Shown: positions 1 through 5,888, counted from the first letter of the stretch. The stretch is 7,160 bases of DNA from Elusimicrobia bacterium RIFCSPLOWO2_01_FULL_54_10 (GCA_001799975.1 MGUQ01000103.1:5903-13062); one strand, 5' to 3'. Program-made: numbers and translations. Notes: generated by a model not told the origin, from the letters alone.

Positions 1-151
1 GCGACTCAAAGTGCTTGCCGACCGCGTATTCAGCTATCCACTGTTCTTTGCCAGGGGCGAAGTCCCGCAGATAGATGAGTACGAAACCGAACACCATGAA
101 GCCGGCCATGAACAGTAGACCTGCAGTAATGTTTGCTTTCCCGTGTCTCAT
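1..151 (-). CDS. Membrane protein, N-terminal part only (runs off left edge)
   Basis: Fifty codons are visible, starting with ATG at 151 and open to the window edge. The N-terminus is MRHGKANITAG, followed by one hydrophobic segment at about residues 10-28 (LLFMAGFMVFGFVLIYL), then a charged stretch (RDFAPGKEQW...GKHFES). This looks like a small inner-membrane protein with its N-terminus in the cytoplasm. The family is not firmly recognised. A purine-rich GCGAGAA lies just before the ATG as a weak ribosome site. The gene sits 45 bases beyond the attC at 197-259 in the reading direction, so it is probably the next cassette of the array. Confidence 0.7.
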   Translation of the reverse strand, partial: MRHGKANITAGLLFMAGFMVFGFVLIYLRDFAPGKEQWIAEYAVGKHFES

Positions 152-196
152 TTCTCGCGCCAACTGTGATTGGGTGGTACTTGGCGACACATAGCA

Positions 197-259
197 GCCA
201 AACGCAAAGCTAAGCGGTGAGACCCGCAGGGTCTCATCCGCTTGAGCGCGTGGTTAGGC
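197..259 (-). repeat. attC site (63 bp) ending the small-paralog cassette
   Basis: On the + strand it runs from GCCAAAC (197-203) to GTTAGGC (253-259). Between them are the L-box-like arms AGCTAAGCGG and CCGCTTGAG, and a tight central hairpin, TGAGACCC/GGGTCTCA with a 3-nt loop. In the - strand direction R'' is GCCTAAC and R' is GTTTGGC; R' departs from GTTRRRY at its fourth base. It is the shortest complete attC in the window and follows the stop of the 271-510 gene by 11 bases. Confidence 0.88.
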
Positions 260-270
260 ATAGTAATGGG

Positions 271-510
271 TTAAACGCCGGAAAAACTTTTGCTGGGGGT
301 GTGCGTCTTAACAAGCTCAAAAGCTTTATTCATCGCGTCAAATCGGTCCGAAAACTCAATACCTTCTTCACTAAGCTTATCCATCAGCATTTGGTGATAT
401 TTTGTCCTAAGGACATTGAGTTCATCCTTTGCATTGTGCTCACATTCTGGAATCTGATTTTCCACCAAAACTAAATCGGTGTAAATTTGAGCAACTTCAA
501 GCAGTGTCAT
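271..510 (-). CDS. Small acidic protein, second of a tandem paralogous pair
   Basis: 79 residues, predicted soluble and helical, family not recognised. The core LRTKYHQMLMDKLSEEGIEF and the following SDRFDAMNKAFEL align with the product of the gene just upstream (507-722); shared positions include H..M..D.L...GI.F.DR..A...A. The last dozen residues (THTPSKSFSGV) have no counterpart there. The ATG overlaps the upstream stop (ATGA, 507-510) and has its own Shine-Dalgarno GGAGAG 2 bases away, so the two are co-transcribed and probably translationally coupled. The stop lies close to attC 197-259. The two-gene overlapping layout in a cassette with its own promoter is typical of TA modules, but that function is an inference. 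Confidence 0.8.
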   Translation of the reverse strand: MTLLEVAQIYTDLVLVENQIPECEHNAKDELNVLRTKYHQMLMDKLSEEGIEFSDRFDAMNKAFELVKTHTPSKSFSGV

Positions 511-722
511 AACTCTCCATTTGCAATTCGATAAGCGATTCGAGTGGCATGATCCCTGTCTTTGAATTTTATGCCTTGCTTCTTAAGCAAATCAATAAAC
601 ATCCAGTGGAGTTCAGCCCTCTTTTCTTCAAGAGTCTGTAATTTTCGAGGGTCGCTTGTTTTCTCTATTTTTTCGATCAGGTTGATATATTCTTTTGCAA
701 GTACAAATAGGTTCTCTTCCAT
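507..722 (-). CDS. Small protein, first of a tandem paralogous pair
   Basis: 71 residues, highly charged and predicted helical. LEEKRAELHWMFIDLLKKQ followed by GIKFKDRDHATRIAYRI is the part matched by the downstream partner. The N-terminus, LFVLAKEYINLIEKIEK, also resembles the partner's LLEVAQIYTDLVLVEN. I do not recognise a named family. The ATG at 722 is only 6 bases from a TACAAT -10 element and has no Shine-Dalgarno, so the message may be leaderless. The stop overlaps the start of the next gene by 4 bases. Two diverged copies in one operon suggest a duplication followed by specialisation, for example into a heteromer. Confidence 0.8.
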   Translation of the reverse strand: MEENLFVLAKEYINLIEKIEKTSDPRKLQTLEEKRAELHWMFIDLLKKQGIKFKDRDHATRIAYRIANGEL

Positions 723-728
723 GTCTCA

Positions 729-737
729 ATTGTATCA
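729..737 (-). promoter_or_regulatory. Extended -10 promoter for the paralogous pair
   Basis: On the - strand this reads TGATACAAT, a TGn extended -10 motif. No good -35 is seen 16-18 bases upstream. The predicted transcription start falls on or next to the ATG at 722. Confidence 0.5.
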
Positions 738-767
738 AACAATCTAATAATTATCCGACTAGCGCCT

Positions 768-774
768 GCTTAAC
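768..774 (-). repeat. Possible R' core box (GTTAAGC) of a degraded attC
   Basis: GTTAAGC on the - strand matches GTTRRRY and lies between the tautomerase stop (791) and the next cassette's promoter, where a cassette boundary is expected. No matching RYYYAAC box follows the tautomerase within about 80 bases. The octamer CGGCATCG (- strand, 798-805) is complementary to CGATGCCG in the half attC at about 1037-1064, so this may be the other half of that site. Confidence 0.4.
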
Positions 775-790
775 AACGTCTGCAACGGTG

Positions 791-1075
791 TCACGGACGA
801 TGCCGCGGCGCTTGCCGCTTTAGATATTCTGTGGTGAGCAAGCCGGAATAGCCCCAATTCTCAGGTTCAATTTCTTCAATAATGATGTGCGTATGCTCAG
901 GCCGTTTACCAAGGACGCGCTGGAGCATTTTGGTAATTTCCGCTACGATCAAAGCTTTCTGTTTGGAGGTGACACCGCCTTTCGTTATACAAATATTAAC
1001 CCCACAAAGCACGCAACAACCCCTCAAAACGCGTTCCGGCATCGGCTTGAGCGCATGGTTAGGCCCGCACTTCAA
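791..1075 (-). CDS. 4-oxalocrotonate tautomerase-like protein, altered 5' end (probably inactive)
   Basis: From about base 1000 to the stop, the product reads VNICITKGGVTSKQK, then a helix (ALIVAEITKMLQRVLGK), then RPEHTHIIIEEIEPENWGYSGLL, the beta-alpha-beta pattern of small 4-OT tautomerases. Known members start Met-Pro-x-(V/I)-x-(I/V), and the proline exposed by Met removal is the catalytic base. Here the residues before VNIC are CVLCG, so that proline is missing. The frame stays open upstream to an ATG at 1075, but bases 1030-1064 are half an attC, so residues from there are translated recombination site. Possible starts are that ATG, an internal ATG-CCG (fortuitous Met-Pro, no ribosome site) or a GTG at 1012. 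The gene probably lost its true start when the attC was rearranged. Family assignment is firm; expression is doubtful. Confidence 0.72.
   Translation of the reverse strand: MKCGPNHALKPMPERVLRGCCVLCGVNICITKGGVTSKQKALIVAEITKMLQRVLGKRPEHTHIIIEEIEPENWGYSGLLTTEYLKRQAPRHRP
1030..1064 (-). repeat. Half attC (R''-L'' only) after the BrnT module
   Basis: GTTAGGC (1058-1064) with the L-box arm CGGCTTGAGC beside it matches the right arm of the complete attC sites. The expected partner arm (RYYYAACGC..AGCTAAGCCG) is not found before the tautomerase coding sequence. In the reading direction it follows the antitoxin stop by 13 bases, as R''/L'' should. Confidence 0.75.
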
Positions 1076-1077
1076 TA

Positions 1078-1808
<731 letters not shown>

Positions 1809-1825
1809 AGTTCACCTCTCGAAAC

Positions 1826-1854
1826 AGTATAGTCATTTAATTGCGATATTTCAA
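1826..1854 (-). promoter_or_regulatory. Strong sigma70-type promoter of the orphan antitoxin
   Basis: - strand TTGAAA (1849-1854), 17-base spacer, TATACT (1826-1831), then a ribosome site AGAGGTG and the ATG at 1808. The hexamers and spacing are the same as in the presumed Pc at 5126-5154. It could drive brnT and the genes beyond it, since no terminator is evident between. Confidence 0.7.
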
Positions 1855-1919
1855 AGGCCATATCAAACAAAACGTCAGAAACTTATTTCTCTCCGCCCTG
1901 CTTGACATTCACATAGGGG

Positions 1920-1932
1920 CGCATTGTTAGGC
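1920..1932 (-). repeat. Remnant attC half site (R'' box only)
   Basis: GCGCATTGTTAGGC (1919-1932 on the + strand) is the outer end of the attC type seen at 2483-2489 and 4342-4348. The adjoining CGGCCTTGA arm is replaced by other sequence (CACATAGGG), and there is no partner box before the antitoxin promoter. It follows the lipoprotein gene stop (1948) by 15 bases. Confidence 0.6.
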
Positions 1933-1947
1933 AAGCGCCATATTTCA

Positions 1948-2394
1948 CTAACTCTCCCAAGATGGCTTTCGCTCCTTTATCTTCCAATGGTCGTCACTAA
2001 ACTCAAGGACATAATCAATGCCTATAGCACTTTCAGGTCCCACCCACGCTGATCCAATCACTTCAACTTCGGTGGCATTAATCCATGTTATTTTTTTGAT
2101 TGTTAAGCGCATGGATTGACCAATTGCATTTTTTGAATTTAACTCAGAACCTTTTTTTACAACTGGGCCAATATTTTTAAATCTATTGACTAAACTTTCA
2201 TTCGGATCCTTCCCGTTTTCAATCCACAAAAAGTATATAGGAAATTTATTAGGAACAATATATTCGCGAAACACGGCCTCCCGAATATCTTCCTCGGCTT
2301 CAATTTTAGAAACTGGCAGAGGAGGCGGAGACGATTGAGGTTTACACCCTATCGCAATAAGGTACAGCGCAAGAACGGTAAGCGATTTATACAT
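1948..2394 (-). CDS. Cassette-encoded lipoprotein of unknown function
   Basis: 148 residues. The N-terminus MYKSLTVLALYLIAIGC is a lipoprotein signal with Cys17 as the modified residue, followed by a proline-rich linker (KPQSSPPPLP). The mature domain has a helical start (EEDIREAVFREYIV), then FLWIENGKDPNESLVNRF, a central VKKGSEL, and paired strands ending ITWINATEVEVIGSAWVG and DDHWKIKERKPSW. This resembles, from memory, a widespread family of small secreted proteins with a DPS.EF..RF...P.VR..S...W...TEVEV.G pattern and no known activity. AAGGAT 6 bases before the ATG is the ribosome site. The start lies just inside attC 2405-2489, so this is the first gene of its cassette and probably depends on promoters to the right. 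Confidence 0.82.
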   Translation of the reverse strand: MYKSLTVLALYLIAIGCKPQSSPPPLPVSKIEAEEDIREAVFREYIVPNKFPIYFLWIENGKDPNESLVNRFKNIGPVVKKGSELNSKNAIGQSMRLTIKKITWINATEVEVIGSAWVGPESAIGIDYVLEFSDDHWKIKERKPSWES

Positions 2395-2404
2395 TTTTAT
2401 CCTT

Positions 2405-2489
2405 GCCTAACGTGGAGCTAAGCCGCGAAACCCGCCATCCTTAAAGTATTTAAGCGCGGGTTTCGTCGGCCTTGAGCGCATTGTTAGGC
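2405..2489 (-). repeat. attC site (85 bp) ending the RelE/ParE TA cassette
   Basis: GCCTAAC (2405-2411) and GTTAGGC (2483-2489) enclose complementary arms, AGCTAAGCCG against CGGCCTTGAG (one extra base in the right arm, the usual unpaired base of attC) and CGAAACCCGC against GCGGGTTTCG, around a loop of about 20 bases. The stop codon of the toxin gene (TAA) lies inside the GCCTAAC box. Confidence 0.93.
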
Positions 2490-2738
2490 CAGCATTTTGT
2501 CATATTCAGCATGATTGCCGATCCAGAACCAGACAAGATCATCATGCGCTTCAACTGCTAGGGCACGATAATTGAGACCTATGCGGACTGAATGGTATTT
2601 ACCGATTTTTTTAAAATGAAGGGAGGGATGATGAGGATTAAGTTTGAGAAGCGCGAAATTTTTGTCTGCCAATTCTTGGACACGCTTGGGAAGCGAACGA
2701 TAGCGTTGCCAAAACTTGGGCGAAGCAAGATGTTTCAA
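2484..2738 (-). CDS. RelE/ParE-superfamily toxin
   Basis: 84 residues. SPKFWQRYRSLPKRVQELADK at the N-terminus gives the two-helix hairpin of the RelE/ParE fold; HPSLHFKKI (37-45), SVRIGLNYRAL (50-60) and FWIGNHAEYDK (71-81) are the beta-sheet motifs of this group. Members act on the ribosome-bound mRNA (RelE/HigB-like) or on gyrase (ParE-like); the sequence alone does not decide which. The start is a TTG that overlaps the antitoxin stop (TTGA), so translation is coupled to the antitoxin and kept lower by the weak start codon. The TAA stop is part of the attC R'' box, leaving no spacer between gene and recombination site. Confidence 0.85.
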   Translation of the reverse strand: MKHLASPKFWQRYRSLPKRVQELADKNFALLKLNPHHPSLHFKKIGKYHSVRIGLNYRALAVEAHDDLVWFWIGNHAEYDKMLA

Positions 2739-2935
2739 AGTTCTTTGGTCTTGCCTCTTTTATGTGCAGCGAGTGCATGTTTAGCGAATTTTTCAAGTTT
2801 GCCCGAGCGGATATCCTTGTTAATTTGCTCATCCCAGAGTTCAGAGTCATACTTGCGGAACCAGTTCCGGAAAGCAGCCAGGCCGGAACGGTCTAATTCT
2901 CTAACTCTACGCTCTATCAACTGAACCATTGTCAT
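2735..2935 (-). CDS. Antitoxin of the RelE/ParE-type pair
   Basis: 66 residues, mostly helical: VQLIERRVRELDRSGLAAFR, NWFRKYDSELWDEQINKDI, then SGKLEKFAKHALAAHKRGKTKEL. The terminal LA..AL..H..GKT.EL pattern is shared by a common group of antitoxins found directly upstream of toxins like the 2484-2738 product. Antitoxin-first order and the 4-bp overlap with the toxin are typical. The first ATG (2935) is preferred because GGAGGTGA lies 6-7 bases upstream; a second ATG two codons later is less well placed. It has its own promoter (2956-2964), presumably autorepressed. Confidence 0.85.
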   Translation of the reverse strand: MTMVQLIERRVRELDRSGLAAFRNWFRKYDSELWDEQINKDIRSGKLEKFAKHALAAHKRGKTKEL

Positions 2936-2955
2936 TTTATCTCACCTCCAGTTTG

Positions 2956-2964
2956 ATTATATCA
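2956..2964 (-). promoter_or_regulatory. Extended -10 promoter of the RelE/ParE-type TA pair
   Basis: - strand TGATATAAT, a perfect TGn extended -10 with consensus TATAAT. The -35 region (AATTCC at 17 bases) is weak. The strong ribosome site GGAGGTGA follows before the ATG at 2935. Confidence 0.65.
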
Positions 2965-2987
2965 AATGAACTGATTCTGGAATTAAA

Positions 2988-3031
2988 GCCCAAAAAGCGC
3001 GGGTTTTGTCGGCTTGAGTGAATGGTTAGGC
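2988..3031 (-). repeat. Truncated attC after the 3034-3495 lipoprotein
   Basis: GTTAGGC (3025-3031) with the arm CGGCTTGAGTG and GCGGGTTTTG is identical to the right half of attC 3500-3583. The left half is missing; in its place is GCCCAAA (2988-2994), one base from the box GCCCAAC. The site therefore looks like an attC that lost its L' arm and had R' mutated. Read on the - strand, it joins the lipoprotein to the TA pair as one unit. Confidence 0.72.
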
Positions 3032-3033
3032 AT

Positions 3034-3495
3034 TTATTTTTCATTCAAATTTTCTCTTGTTATTCTTTTAAGCATAAGTTTCCGTTTTCCATAAAACCCG
3101 ACATCCGTGAAAAAATACGAATACCCAGCATATCCTTCCACACTTGGGCTAACTGAAATCCAGAATTGCTCCATCGAGCTATCTATCCATTCAAAACGCA
3201 TTTCGATTGTGCCGGACTTCCCTTTAAACCAGTAACCGTTGCAATATTGCTGGCCGTTAATCGAAATTGTACTCGGCTCAACATGCAACATCATCTTCTT
3301 TAACCCAAAATTCGAATCTTTGAGTTCAATAATATTAGGTAAAATGATTAACGCTTGGGATGAAACCGATACTACTTGATACCTGCCCGGCGAGGAAGAT
3401 CTCATAGATGACCATGCAGGACCGCAGGCAATAATAAACCAAGCAATCATGCTGACATGCAAACATCTCAATTTAACGACGGTCTGATTAATCAT
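3034..3495 (-). CDS. Probable lipoprotein of unknown function
   Basis: 153 residues. A basic N-terminus is followed by the hydrophobic stretch VSMIAWFIIAC with Cys24 in a good lipobox (I-I-A-C). The mature part is rich in beta-strand patterns, such as YQVVSVSSQALIILP, STISINGQQYCNGYWF and TIEMRFEWID, ending in a basic tail (KRKLMLKRITRENLNEK). No family is recognised. The ATG is only 4 bases from the GTTAGGC box of attC 3500-3583, and no ordinary Shine-Dalgarno is present; the TTAGG of the box itself may serve. A downstream Met16 would still keep the lipobox but has no ribosome site. The gene probably relies on transcription from the right. Confidence 0.75.
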   Translation of the reverse strand: MINQTVVKLRCLHVSMIAWFIIACGPAWSSMRSSSPGRYQVVSVSSQALIILPNIIELKDSNFGLKKMMLHVEPSTISINGQQYCNGYWFKGKSGTIEMRFEWIDSSMEQFWISVSPSVEGYAGYSYFFTDVGFYGKRKLMLKRITRENLNEK

Positions 3496-3499
3496 AAAT

Positions 3500-3583
3500 G
3501 CCTAACGCCAAGCTAAGCCGCGAAACCCGCCTTCCTTAAGCCATTTAAGCGCGGGTTTTGTCGGCTTGAGTGAATGGTTAGGC
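3500..3583 (-). repeat. attC site (84 bp) ending the 3607-4233 lipoprotein cassette
   Basis: GCCTAAC (3500-3506) and GTTAGGC (3577-3583) enclose paired arms AGCTAAGCCG/CGGCTTGAGT and CGAAACCCGC/GCGGGTTTTG around a loop of about 20 bases. It forms a long imperfect hairpin, as attC sites do when single-stranded. Confidence 0.94.
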
Positions 3584-3606
3584 GGGATTTCTTGCACGAA
3601 TATACT

Positions 3607-4233
3607 CTAATCACCTGTAATAATTCTCGTAAAGCCGGACCCATCCCATTCGAAAGAAACGGAGGCCTTATCTAAAGTAACAACGGATATTGATGCTTTA
3701 TCGTATATTTTAACGGATGGTGCATCTGCTTCTTTATTCCATTCATCCCAATTGGAAGTTGATTCGCCCTTTTGGATTAATCGAAGCACCGTACCACTTG
3801 GCTTATCAAGCCACGATCTGTCTTTGCCTAAATGTACTGCAGAAAGATAATAATCTTCATATGTCCCCCCTCTTTTCAAAAATGCAATTGCCGTCCAGCG
3901 CACTTCTTCATGGTTAGTGACATGACCGATATGAAGGGCGATGTCCTCATGACCATCAGCATCAAAATCTGAAATTAGGTAATTGGAATATCCGTCATTT
4001 TTGTCTCCTGACGTAATTAAAACGACTTTCCATCTAGGATATTTCTGATCTAGTATATTTTTAACCCCTTCGGGTATCAGAGACACCACATCCGTCGTAT
4101 CGAGTTGTGGCTTAGAGTATACAGGCGATTTATTTTCGGAAAAGGTATGCTTATCCAAAACTGATTCATCCTTCTTGCATGATTGAGCGAAGAACAAACA
4201 TAGTAGAAACGAAAGTAATCTAGAATAGATCAT
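3607..4233 (-). CDS. Lipoprotein with a DxDxDG calcium-binding-like motif
   Basis: 208 residues. MIYSRLLSFLLCLFFAQSC is a lipoprotein signal with Cys19, then a polar linker to about residue 50. At 88-99 lies SDFDADGHEDIA, the DxDxDGxxD loop typical of FG-GAP/VCBS-type repeats and other calcium sites. The flanking WKVVLITSGDK, YSNYLISDF and WTAIAFLKRG fit a single beta-propeller-like blade, not a full propeller. The later SVVTLDKASVSFEWDGSGFTRI resembles the C-terminal strands of such proteins. Catalytic residues are not seen; an envelope or surface role is inferred. GGGAGAG, 6 bases before the ATG, directly abuts the GTTAGGC of the preceding attC. It is the only gene of its cassette. Confidence 0.83.
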   Translation of the reverse strand: MIYSRLLSFLLCLFFAQSCKKDESVLDKHTFSENKSPVYSKPQLDTTDVVSLIPEGVKNILDQKYPRWKVVLITSGDKNDGYSNYLISDFDADGHEDIALHIGHVTNHEEVRWTAIAFLKRGGTYEDYYLSAVHLGKDRSWLDKPSGTVLRLIQKGESTSNWDEWNKEADAPSVKIYDKASISVVTLDKASVSFEWDGSGFTRIITGD

Positions 4234-4246
4234 CGCATTCTCTCCC

Positions 4247-4348
4247 GCCTAACGCCAAGCTAAGCCGCGAAACCCGCCCACACCAACTTTCTCCTAACAC
4301 CTCGATCACTTTGCGCGGGTTTTGTCGGCCTTGAGCGCATTGTTAGGC
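4247..4348 (-). repeat. attC site (102 bp) ending cassette 1
   Basis: GCCTAAC (4247-4253) and GTTAGGC (4342-4348) enclose AGCTAAGCCG/CGGCCTTGAG and CGAAACCCGC/GCGGGTTTTG. The central loop is about 37 bases, the longest in the window, and contains a chance-looking CCTAAC. The right arm carries one extra C, as at 2405-2489. Confidence 0.93.
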
Positions 4349-4355
4349 ATTTAAA

Positions 4356-5036
4356 TTAGCATCCCATTGGCGGTATTAATTCCACTGTTTGAATATCTTT
4401 CCACTTCCCGGATTGTCTCACTTTTATTCGGATAGTAATTTTGCTGATACTTACTCCACAAGGATAAGTTGTGGCATCTTTACATTGCATTGCGAGGGGA
4501 ACCCATCTTTGTAGGTTGTTGTAGCCTTGTTTAGCCAACCTGTCTAATTCTGCTTTTAAGGCCTGGACGATTTCGCCTTGAGAGACTCTTGGAAAATTAT
4601 CACTTTCTACCTCTTTGGTTAAAAAGGTTATGCCATTTGAACTTTTAATTTCTTCCCACTTTGAAATATGATGCTTCCAATTTTTTAAATCGATGTGAGG
4701 GCCTTCATTCATAAGACTTAAGCTGGTTTCGTACTGTTGGACAACCTTGAATTCTTGCTCAGGCAAGCGAGGCTGCAAAGTTATTGATTTGGAATTGGAA
4801 GCAGAATCTGCAAGTGCAAGATTTAAACGAATAATGCCAGGCGATGGAAATTGTATGGTAGTTTCGGGGTCCGGAACGGTTCCATCAACATTAAGAATTG
4901 TGATCCCCTTTAAGTATTTTGCAGCTTCGTCTCTAACTGAAATTTGAGGATTAAATGTGAAACCATGATCTACCTCAGCCAATGGCGTTATCTTAAAACA
5001 CAAAATGGTTAATACGACTATACAAGTCTTTCTCAC
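4356..5036 (-). CDS. Exported protein of unknown function, first cassette
   Basis: 226 residues. MRKTCIVVLTILCFKITPLA is a Sec signal peptide, probably cut after Ala20. The mature protein begins EVDHGFTFNPQISVRDEAAKYLKG and continues with strand-rich sequence (GIIRLNLALA, SITLQPRLPEQEF), a helix-rich middle (IVQALKAELDRLAKQGYNN) and a C-terminal part with paired cysteines (MQCKDATTYPCGVS) and a final MGC. The even spacing suggests a periplasmic fold with a disulphide. No family is recognised. The gene follows the presumed attI box by about 22 bases, so it is the cassette nearest Pc, and by array logic the most recently inserted. The ribosome site is weak (AAGGA 12 bases away, or GTGG at 5). 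Confidence 0.8.
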   Translation of the reverse strand: MRKTCIVVLTILCFKITPLAEVDHGFTFNPQISVRDEAAKYLKGITILNVDGTVPDPETTIQFPSPGIIRLNLALADSASNSKSITLQPRLPEQEFKVVQQYETSLSLMNEGPHIDLKNWKHHISKWEEIKSSNGITFLTKEVESDNFPRVSQGEIVQALKAELDRLAKQGYNNLQRWVPLAMQCKDATTYPCGVSISKITIRIKVRQSGKWKDIQTVELIPPMGC

Positions 5037-5058
5037 ATTATTACCACAAATCCTTTAT

Positions 5059-5125
5059 GCCTAACATAGATTATCCCGAGAAACATCGGAATATCCGGGA
5101 CCAAATATTGCCCGGAATCAAAATT
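5059..5125 (-). other. Presumed attI (first-cassette junction) with hairpin
   Basis: The - strand ends in GTTAGGC (5059-5065) directly before the first cassette gene, and there is no matching attC arm or RYYYAAC/GTTRRRY partner on its right, as expected for attI and not attC. Upstream is a hairpin, TCCGGG (5094-5099) against CCCGGA (5111-5116), then the Pc-like promoter. The assignment rests on position and the core box. IntI-binding direct repeats were not identified. Confidence 0.6.
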
Positions 5126-5154
5126 AGTATAGGCAAAAAAGGTTGATTTTTCAA
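5126..5154 (-). promoter_or_regulatory. Probable cassette promoter Pc
   Basis: - strand TTGAAA (5149-5154), 17-base spacer, TATACT (5126-5131), near consensus. It points into the array about 60 bases before the attI-like GTTAGGC box, so it would transcribe the first cassettes, which show no good promoters of their own. It lies downstream of the hepT gene, not inside intI. Confidence 0.72.
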
Positions 5155-5193
5155 TGTAGTATTTATTTTTTCCATGCAGGAGACCTTGTCCAA

Positions 5194-5213
5194 GAAAATC
5201 CGAAGTTCTTCGG
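5194..5213 (-). terminator. Weak terminator-like hairpin after hepT
   Basis: - strand CCGAAGAACTTCGG (5200-5213) can form a 5-bp stem with a 4-nt loop, followed by ATTTTC. The stem is short and the T run poor, so it is only a candidate; it lies 19 bases beyond the hepT stop. Confidence 0.25.
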
Positions 5214-5231
5214 GGAAAACAGGAATGGCTA

Positions 5232-5567
5232 TTAGCCTGATAATTTTCTTATTTCTGGAATCACAGCAGGTAGGTCTTTGGATAGAATTTGCCAAATAAT
5301 GTCCCAATCCACATCAAAATAACCATGGATGAGATGATTCCTGACGCCCCTAAATTCGTGCCAAGGGATGCCGGGATTGTTTTCCTTGATTTCATCAGAA
5401 ACATGATTCGATGCTTCCCCAAGAATTTCAAGAAGTCTTGTAACGGCCAGCGCGAAAGTTTCATCCGAGTCGAGATCGGCTCGGGATTTGCCTTCGGAGA
5501 GTTTTACCGCCTTCTCAGCGGCTTCCAGCATGTGCTGAAAGCGAACCCTGTCATCATGCCGCGTCAT
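5232..5567 (-). CDS. hepT: HepT-like toxin (HEPN-domain RNase)
   Basis: 111 residues, the normal length for single-domain HEPN toxins. The defining RX4HXY motif is present: Arg76-Asn-His-Leu-Ile-His81-Gly-Tyr83 within GVRNHLIHGYFDVDWDIIW. The upstream helix RLLEILGEASNHVSDE is also characteristic. HepT dimers cleave RNA. In the characterised MntA-HepT system the partner inactivates the toxin by adding AMP to the tyrosine of this motif, so Tyr83 is the expected target. The ATG lies inside the end of mntA (14-bp overlap), with only a distant GAGG as ribosome site, consistent with coupled translation. No attC follows the gene before the Pc-like promoter. Confidence 0.92.
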   Translation of the reverse strand: MTRHDDRVRFQHMLEAAEKAVKLSEGKSRADLDSDETFALAVTRLLEILGEASNHVSDEIKENNPGIPWHEFRGVRNHLIHGYFDVDWDIIWQILSKDLPAVIPEIRKLSG

Positions 5568-5853
5568 ATTGAACGACCGCCTCGTTCATCACCTTGGACC
5601 GGATCAGAGGGCTCAGAAATCCCGGAGTATTCAAATCAACCTTCCTGCCCAGAATCTTGGAGAGTTCATGTTCCATTTTAAAAAATGCCAGTCCCGGGAC
5701 ATGTCCGGGTTCAAACTCAACAAGCACATCCACATCGCTTTCCGGACGGAAATCATCCCGGACTACTGAACCAAAAAATGCAAATTTTGCAATATGGTTA
5801 AGTTCGCAAAACTTTTTAATCTGTTTGTTGTCTTTCGGGATTATATTATTCAT
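5554..5853 (-). CDS. mntA: MntA-like minimal nucleotidyltransferase antitoxin
   Basis: 99 residues. FAFFGSVVRDDFRPESDVDVLVEF contains the GS-x10-DxD nucleotidyltransferase motif with both metal-binding aspartates intact. EFEPGHVPGLAFFKMEHEL, LGRKVDLNTPGFLSP and the terminal NEAVVQYDAA are typical of MntA proteins that precede hepT. The enzyme transfers AMP to HepT, neutralising it. The ATG at 5853 has no ribosome site and lies 9 bases from a TATAAT element, so translation may be leaderless. The pair sits between intI and the presumed attI, an unusual place for cargo. Confidence 0.92.
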   Translation of the reverse strand: MNNIIPKDNKQIKKFCELNHIAKFAFFGSVVRDDFRPESDVDVLVEFEPGHVPGLAFFKMEHELSKILGRKVDLNTPGFLSPLIRSKVMNEAVVQYDAA

Positions 5854-5862
5854 GATTTTTAA

Positions 5863-5871
5863 ATTATATCA
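5863..5871 (-). promoter_or_regulatory. Extended -10 promoter of mntA-hepT
   Basis: - strand TGATATAAT, identical to the extended -10 elements at 2956-2964 and at 6041-6049. No good -35 is seen. The likely transcription start is within a few bases of the mntA ATG. Confidence 0.6.
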
Positions 5872-5888
5872 GAATAGTTCCTTCAAAT

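Noticed and set aside
217..474. + strand open frame starting in attC
   Set aside because: Antisense to the small-paralog gene and beginning inside the recombination site; no supporting signals.
2592..2924. + strand open frame over the TA pair
   Set aside because: Antisense to two overlapping genes with family motifs, a ribosome site and a promoter.
5071..5307. 78-codon - strand open frame running from inside hepT through the Pc and attI region
   Set aside because: It overlaps hepT in another frame, crosses the promoter and hairpin, has no ribosome site and resembles nothing known.
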